From JALGWN01 sp964598025 (GTDB lineage: Bacteria > Arandabacterota > Arandabacteria > Arandabacterales > Arandabacteraceae), in NCBI GenBank assembly GCA_964598025.1, contig CAZRAU010000131.1:1-7528 (forward strand): a stretch of DNA of 7,528 bases, written 5' to 3'. A program made the translations under genes and the position numbers. Positions within the stretch are counted from its first letter, which is position 1; each line of letters begins with the position of its first letter. Of the stretch, positions 5,866 through 7,528 are shown piece after piece. The notes beneath the pieces are model-generated. The model was not told where the DNA came from. It searched no databases and saw only the letters and a list, made by a program, of their open reading frames with translations.

Positions 5866-5883
5866 ACTATATGCGTATGTCAA
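5855..5883 (-). promoter_or_regulatory. Consensus promoter of vapBC
   Basis: On the - strand, TTGACA (5883-5878), a 17-base spacer and TATAAT (5860-5855): a perfect match to the sigma70 consensus at optimal spacing. It lies inside cassette 1, so it moves with the cassette and could also feed transcription into cassettes 2 and 3. Confidence 0.85.
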
Positions 5884-5897
5884 GATCTCTGTGAGTT

Positions 5898-6049
5898 AAC
5901 TACGGCATACACTGATCCTGTGAACCACGCTTTCACCAACGACCTTTCCGTGTAGTGCACAGGAACTCTTAACCCTTTGATTATCGCACTTCCGGCGCCT
6001 CTGTCAACAGATTTGCCATCAAATAACGTGTTAGGCGGTTTCCGGTCAA
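5898..6049 (-). repeat. attI site with Pc, left inverted copy adjoining the array
   Basis: About 150-base region beside the 3' end of intI. It ends at TATGCCGTAG/TT, where cassette 1 starts (crossover G5900/T5899). It is an inverted copy of 7378-7528: the outer 30 bases match 28/30 and the 53 bases next to the crossover match 41/53. The conserved segments include TTGACA, CCGGAAGTGC and CGTGGTT. Its position against cassette 1 and its promoter identify it as the functional attI of the visible array. Confidence 0.8.
5980..6007 (-). promoter_or_regulatory. Pc, cassette-array promoter (left, strong form)
   Basis: On the - strand, TTGACA (6007-6002), 16-base spacer and GATAAT (5985-5980, five of six). 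It lies inside attI and points into the array, as expected of an integron Pc. The leader would run about 155 bases to vapB. The corresponding -10 in the right inverted copy is not conserved. Confidence 0.75.
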
Positions 6050-6068
6050 TAACAGTCCTCCTGAGTTC

Positions 6069-7121
6069 TCAAAGAGAGTCCATTGGGCTCTTAACCCCCA
6101 TGCCACCCTTGTTAAGCACATGGGTGTATACCATGGTGGTTCTTACATCCTTGTGTCCCAAGAGCTCCTGGACAGTCCGGATATCGTAGCCGTCCTCAAG
6201 AAGGTGTGTAGCGAATGAATGCCTGAAGGTATGACAGGTTATGCGCTTAACGAGCTCTGACTCTCTCACTGCAGCCCTGACCGCCTTCTGAACGATTGAC
6301 TCATCCAAGTGATGCCGTCCCTGTCGCCCGGTCTCTGTGTTGCACCACCTGGCCTTCTGGGGAAACACGAACTGCCAGCGCCATTCTGAGGCCGCGTTCG
6401 GGTACTTCCTGGCTAGCGCATAGGGTAGCTCCACCCGGCCGTAGCCGTCCGACAGATCCTCCTTGTGTAGTGCCCTGACCGCTTTGAGGTGCTCGATGAG
6501 AGGCTCCTTAACACTCTCAGGCAGCAAGGTTATCCGGTCCTTGAAACCCTTGCCGTCACGGATGACGATCTGGTTTGCTCCGAAATCCACATCCTGAACC
6601 CTCAGCCTAAGGCACTCCCTGAGCCTGAGGCCAGCCCCATACATGAGGCACCCGATCATCCAGACCGTGCCCTCTAGCCGCCCGATTACGGCCCTTGCCT
6701 CTCTCTTGGTCATAACAACCGGTAGGTGCTTGGGCCGCCTTGCACGAACCACATCCGATAGATTCCCGACCTTGCGCCTGAGCAGGGCGCGGTACAGAAA
6801 TAGAATGGCACTCAAGGCCTGGTTCTGGGTAGAGGCACTGACCTTGGCCCTCAGCGCCAAATGGCTCAGGAACCCATTTATCTCAGCTTCCCCCATCTCG
6901 GCCGGATGCCGTCGATTGTGAAACTGAACGAATCGCAGTACCCAATGGCAATAGGTCTTCTCGGTGCTTCGGCTATAGTGCCGGGAGCGCAAGACCTGTC
7001 TCATCTGCATTAGTAGTCTCTCCGGCTTGACCGTCCTGTATGACCGACGAACCGACCGATCTTCGCCGGGACCCGACACCGTGGATCGTCCATGATCCTT
7101 CGCTTGGCGTGATTCACTCAT
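6069..7121 (-). CDS. intI: Integron integrase (tyrosine recombinase)
   Basis: 350-residue integrase that recombines attI with single-stranded attC hairpins to insert and excise cassettes. Tyrosine-recombinase residues R166 (GAGLRLRE), K191, H297 and R300 (HTFRH), H323 (LLGHKD) and Y332 (VYTHV) all sit at a constant +20 from IntI1 (R146, H277, R280, H303, Y312). The integron-specific insert absent from XerC/D is present at about 232-254 (ELPYALARKYPNA then WRWQFVFP). The C-terminus matches the IntI style (KGGMGVKSPMDSL). I chose ATG 7121, preceded by AGGAGG about nine bases upstream. A GTG at 7190 would add 23 residues across a palindrome that looks regulatory. The gene is intact and points toward the cassette array, opposite to the classical layout. 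Confidence 0.95.
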   Translation of the reverse strand: MSESRQAKDHGRSTVSGPGEDRSVRRSYRTVKPERLLMQMRQVLRSRHYSRSTEKTYCHWVLRFVQFHNRRHPAEMGEAEINGFLSHLALRAKVSASTQNQALSAILFLYRALLRRKVGNLSDVVRARRPKHLPVVMTKREARAVIGRLEGTVWMIGCLMYGAGLRLRECLRLRVQDVDFGANQIVIRDGKGFKDRITLLPESVKEPLIEHLKAVRALHKEDLSDGYGRVELPYALARKYPNAASEWRWQFVFPQKARWCNTETGRQGRHHLDESIVQKAVRAAVRESELVKRITCHTFRHSFATHLLEDGYDIRTVQELLGHKDVRTTMVYTHVLNKGGMGVKSPMDSL

Positions 7122-7144
7122 CACCCTACCCCTCCTCCCCTCCA

Positions 7145-7163
7145 ATGAACCACTGTGGTTCAT
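7145..7163. promoter_or_regulatory. Perfect 19-base palindrome in the intI leader
   Basis: Nine-base arms (ATGAACCAC and GTGGTTCAT) around one central base. It lies between the predicted intI promoter and the AGGAGG of the ATG at 7121. As DNA it could be a repressor operator. As RNA it could form a seven-pair hairpin with a five-base loop just ahead of the ribosome site. It does not match the E. coli-type LexA box often found at intI. Confidence 0.5.
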
Positions 7164-7253
7164 GGGTTGATACTTGAAAGTCCCTGACACAGCACAAGCG
7201 ATATAGATCGTGCCGGGGGGAGACCATTGGGGGGCTTAAGAGACTCTACATTC

Positions 7254-7282
7254 AGTTTAGCGGAGCCCAGGCGACTGGTCAA
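7254..7282 (-). promoter_or_regulatory. Pint, promoter of the integrase gene
   Basis: On the - strand, TTGACC (7282-7277, five of six), 17-base spacer and TAAACT (7259-7254, four of six). Transcription would start near 7247, giving a leader of about 125 bases before ATG 7121. Because intI and the visible cassettes share direction, read-through could also enter the array. Confidence 0.6.
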
Positions 7283-7377
7283 TGGCATTCTGCCTTCCTT
7301 GCTCCGACCGGGGCCTCCTCACCGGACAGGGAGCATGAGCTGGGAATGCTTGTCCTGCCAGACCAACTTCTTCGCTG

Positions 7378-7528
7378 TTGAGCGGAAACCGCATAACACG
7401 TTATTTGGACGCAAACCGGTTGACAGACGCCCGGAAGTGCTGTAGAACAGGCGTATAGGGTTCCTGAGTATTAACCGGAAAGATCTCTGTAGAAAACGTG
7501 GTTAAACGGATCGGCATATGCCGTAGTT
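7378..7528 (+). repeat. attI-Pc region, right inverted copy (continues to window edge)
   Basis: Inverted copy of 5898-6049, in the classical attI position upstream of intI and pointing away from it. It carries the same CCTAACACGTTATTTG-like block (7391-7408, one base different), TTGACA, CCGGAAGTGC, CGTGGTT and finally TATGCCGTAG/TT, so the predicted crossover is G7526/T7527. It contains no open reading frame I believe in. Together with Pint and the palindrome it accounts for the 407-base gene-free stretch after intI; 7283-7377 holds nothing I recognise. Confidence 0.75.
7420..7448 (+). promoter_or_regulatory. Degenerate Pc of the right attI copy
   Basis: TTGACA (7420-7425) is intact, but the -10 region aligned to GATAAT of the left copy reads TGTAGA. 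The best alternative is TAGAAC (7443-7448) at 17 bases, which lacks the conserved final T. It is probably a weak promoter firing to the right. Confidence 0.4.

Larger units (their letters stand above)
5177..5899 (-). mobile_element. Integron gene cassette 1 (VapBC), attI-proximal
   Basis: 723-base cassette from the attI crossover (G5900/T5899) to the attC1 crossover. Its R'' AGTTAAC (5234-5228) is the exact reverse complement of the R' rebuilt from its ends (G5177 plus TTAACT at 5899-5894). It is the first cassette after attI, so it is probably the most recent insertion, and it carries a consensus promoter of its own. Confidence 0.82.
3401..7528 (-). mobile_element. Chromosomal integron platform with a three-cassette array (reverse layout)
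   Basis: Composite of intI, two inverted attI-Pc copies and three cassettes with attC sites. All genes are on the - strand. The integrase 3' end faces attI and the array, as described for Treponema denticola and some planctomycetes, whereas in most integrons intI diverges from its cassettes. No transposase or transfer gene is visible, so it appears to be a chromosomal integron rather than a mobile one. The left limit near 3401 is blurred by the degenerate attC3. Confidence 0.8.

Noticed and set aside
6069..7121. XerC/XerD or phage-type integrase
   Set aside because: The integron-specific insert at residues 232-254 and the exact spacing to IntI1 catalytic residues, plus attC sites nearby, identify IntI.
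7121..7190. intI start at GTG 7190 or ATG 7163
   Set aside because: Both place the palindrome inside the coding region; ATG 7121 follows a purine-rich AGGAGG and gives a family-like length.
7227..7445. 72-codon open frame on the + strand
   Set aside because: It overlaps Pint and the attI copy, has no clear ribosome site and no recognisable protein features.
7439..7450. CTGT-AGA-ACAG as a LexA box near attI
   Set aside because: The spacing between half-sites is three bases instead of eight, and it lies far upstream of Pint in the right attI copy.
5898..7528. Insertion sequence with terminal inverted repeats carrying a tyrosine recombinase
   Set aside because: The arms hold an outward promoter and end at a GTT cut site that joins precisely to cassette 1; no target-site duplication is seen.
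1..7528. CRISPR array, tRNA or rRNA
   Set aside because: No regularly spaced direct repeats, cloverleaf or rRNA-like sequence was found.

Overview
The window joins a chromosomal lipopolysaccharide operon (left, + strand) to a small, unusually arranged chromosomal integron (right, - strand). The organism is a diderm (Gram-negative-type) bacterium, because bases 2-2340 encode three consecutive steps of KDO synthesis: kdsA (5' end outside the window), kdsC and kdsD, packed as one operon. Promoters fit the ordinary housekeeping sigma consensus (TTGACA/TATAAT). I cannot assign a phylum.

Bases 2383-3261 (- strand) hold a chimeric gene. Its N-terminal half is a NYN/PIN-like ribonuclease. The C-terminal half looks like the tail of an unrelated beta-propeller protein, joined within the NYN domain. 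It has its own promoter and a roughly 80-base leader with two hairpins, the second shaped like an intrinsic terminator.

Bases 3401-5899 are three gene cassettes, all on the - strand: an HNH endonuclease, a VapB/PIN toxin-antitoxin pair and a second VapBC pair. They are separated by attC sites. Each cassette's R'' box is the exact reverse complement of the R' box rebuilt from its own two ends, which fixes the cassette borders to the base. The toxin-antitoxin cassettes carry their own promoters and palindromic operators; the HNH cassette has none that I can see.

Bases 6069-7121 encode an intact integron integrase (IntI) on the - strand, pointing toward the cassettes, so its 3' end rather than its 5' end faces the array ('reverse integron' layout). 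The main discovery is that intI is flanked by two inverted copies, about 150 bp each, of an attI-Pc region. The left copy (5898-6049) has a strong-looking Pc and abuts the visible array. The right copy (7378-7528) sits in the classical attI position, has a degraded Pc -10, and reaches its predicted crossover base two bases before the window ends. This predicts either a second array pointing right, just outside the window, or its remnant. It also suggests that the intI segment could invert and swap the two Pc promoters between arrays.
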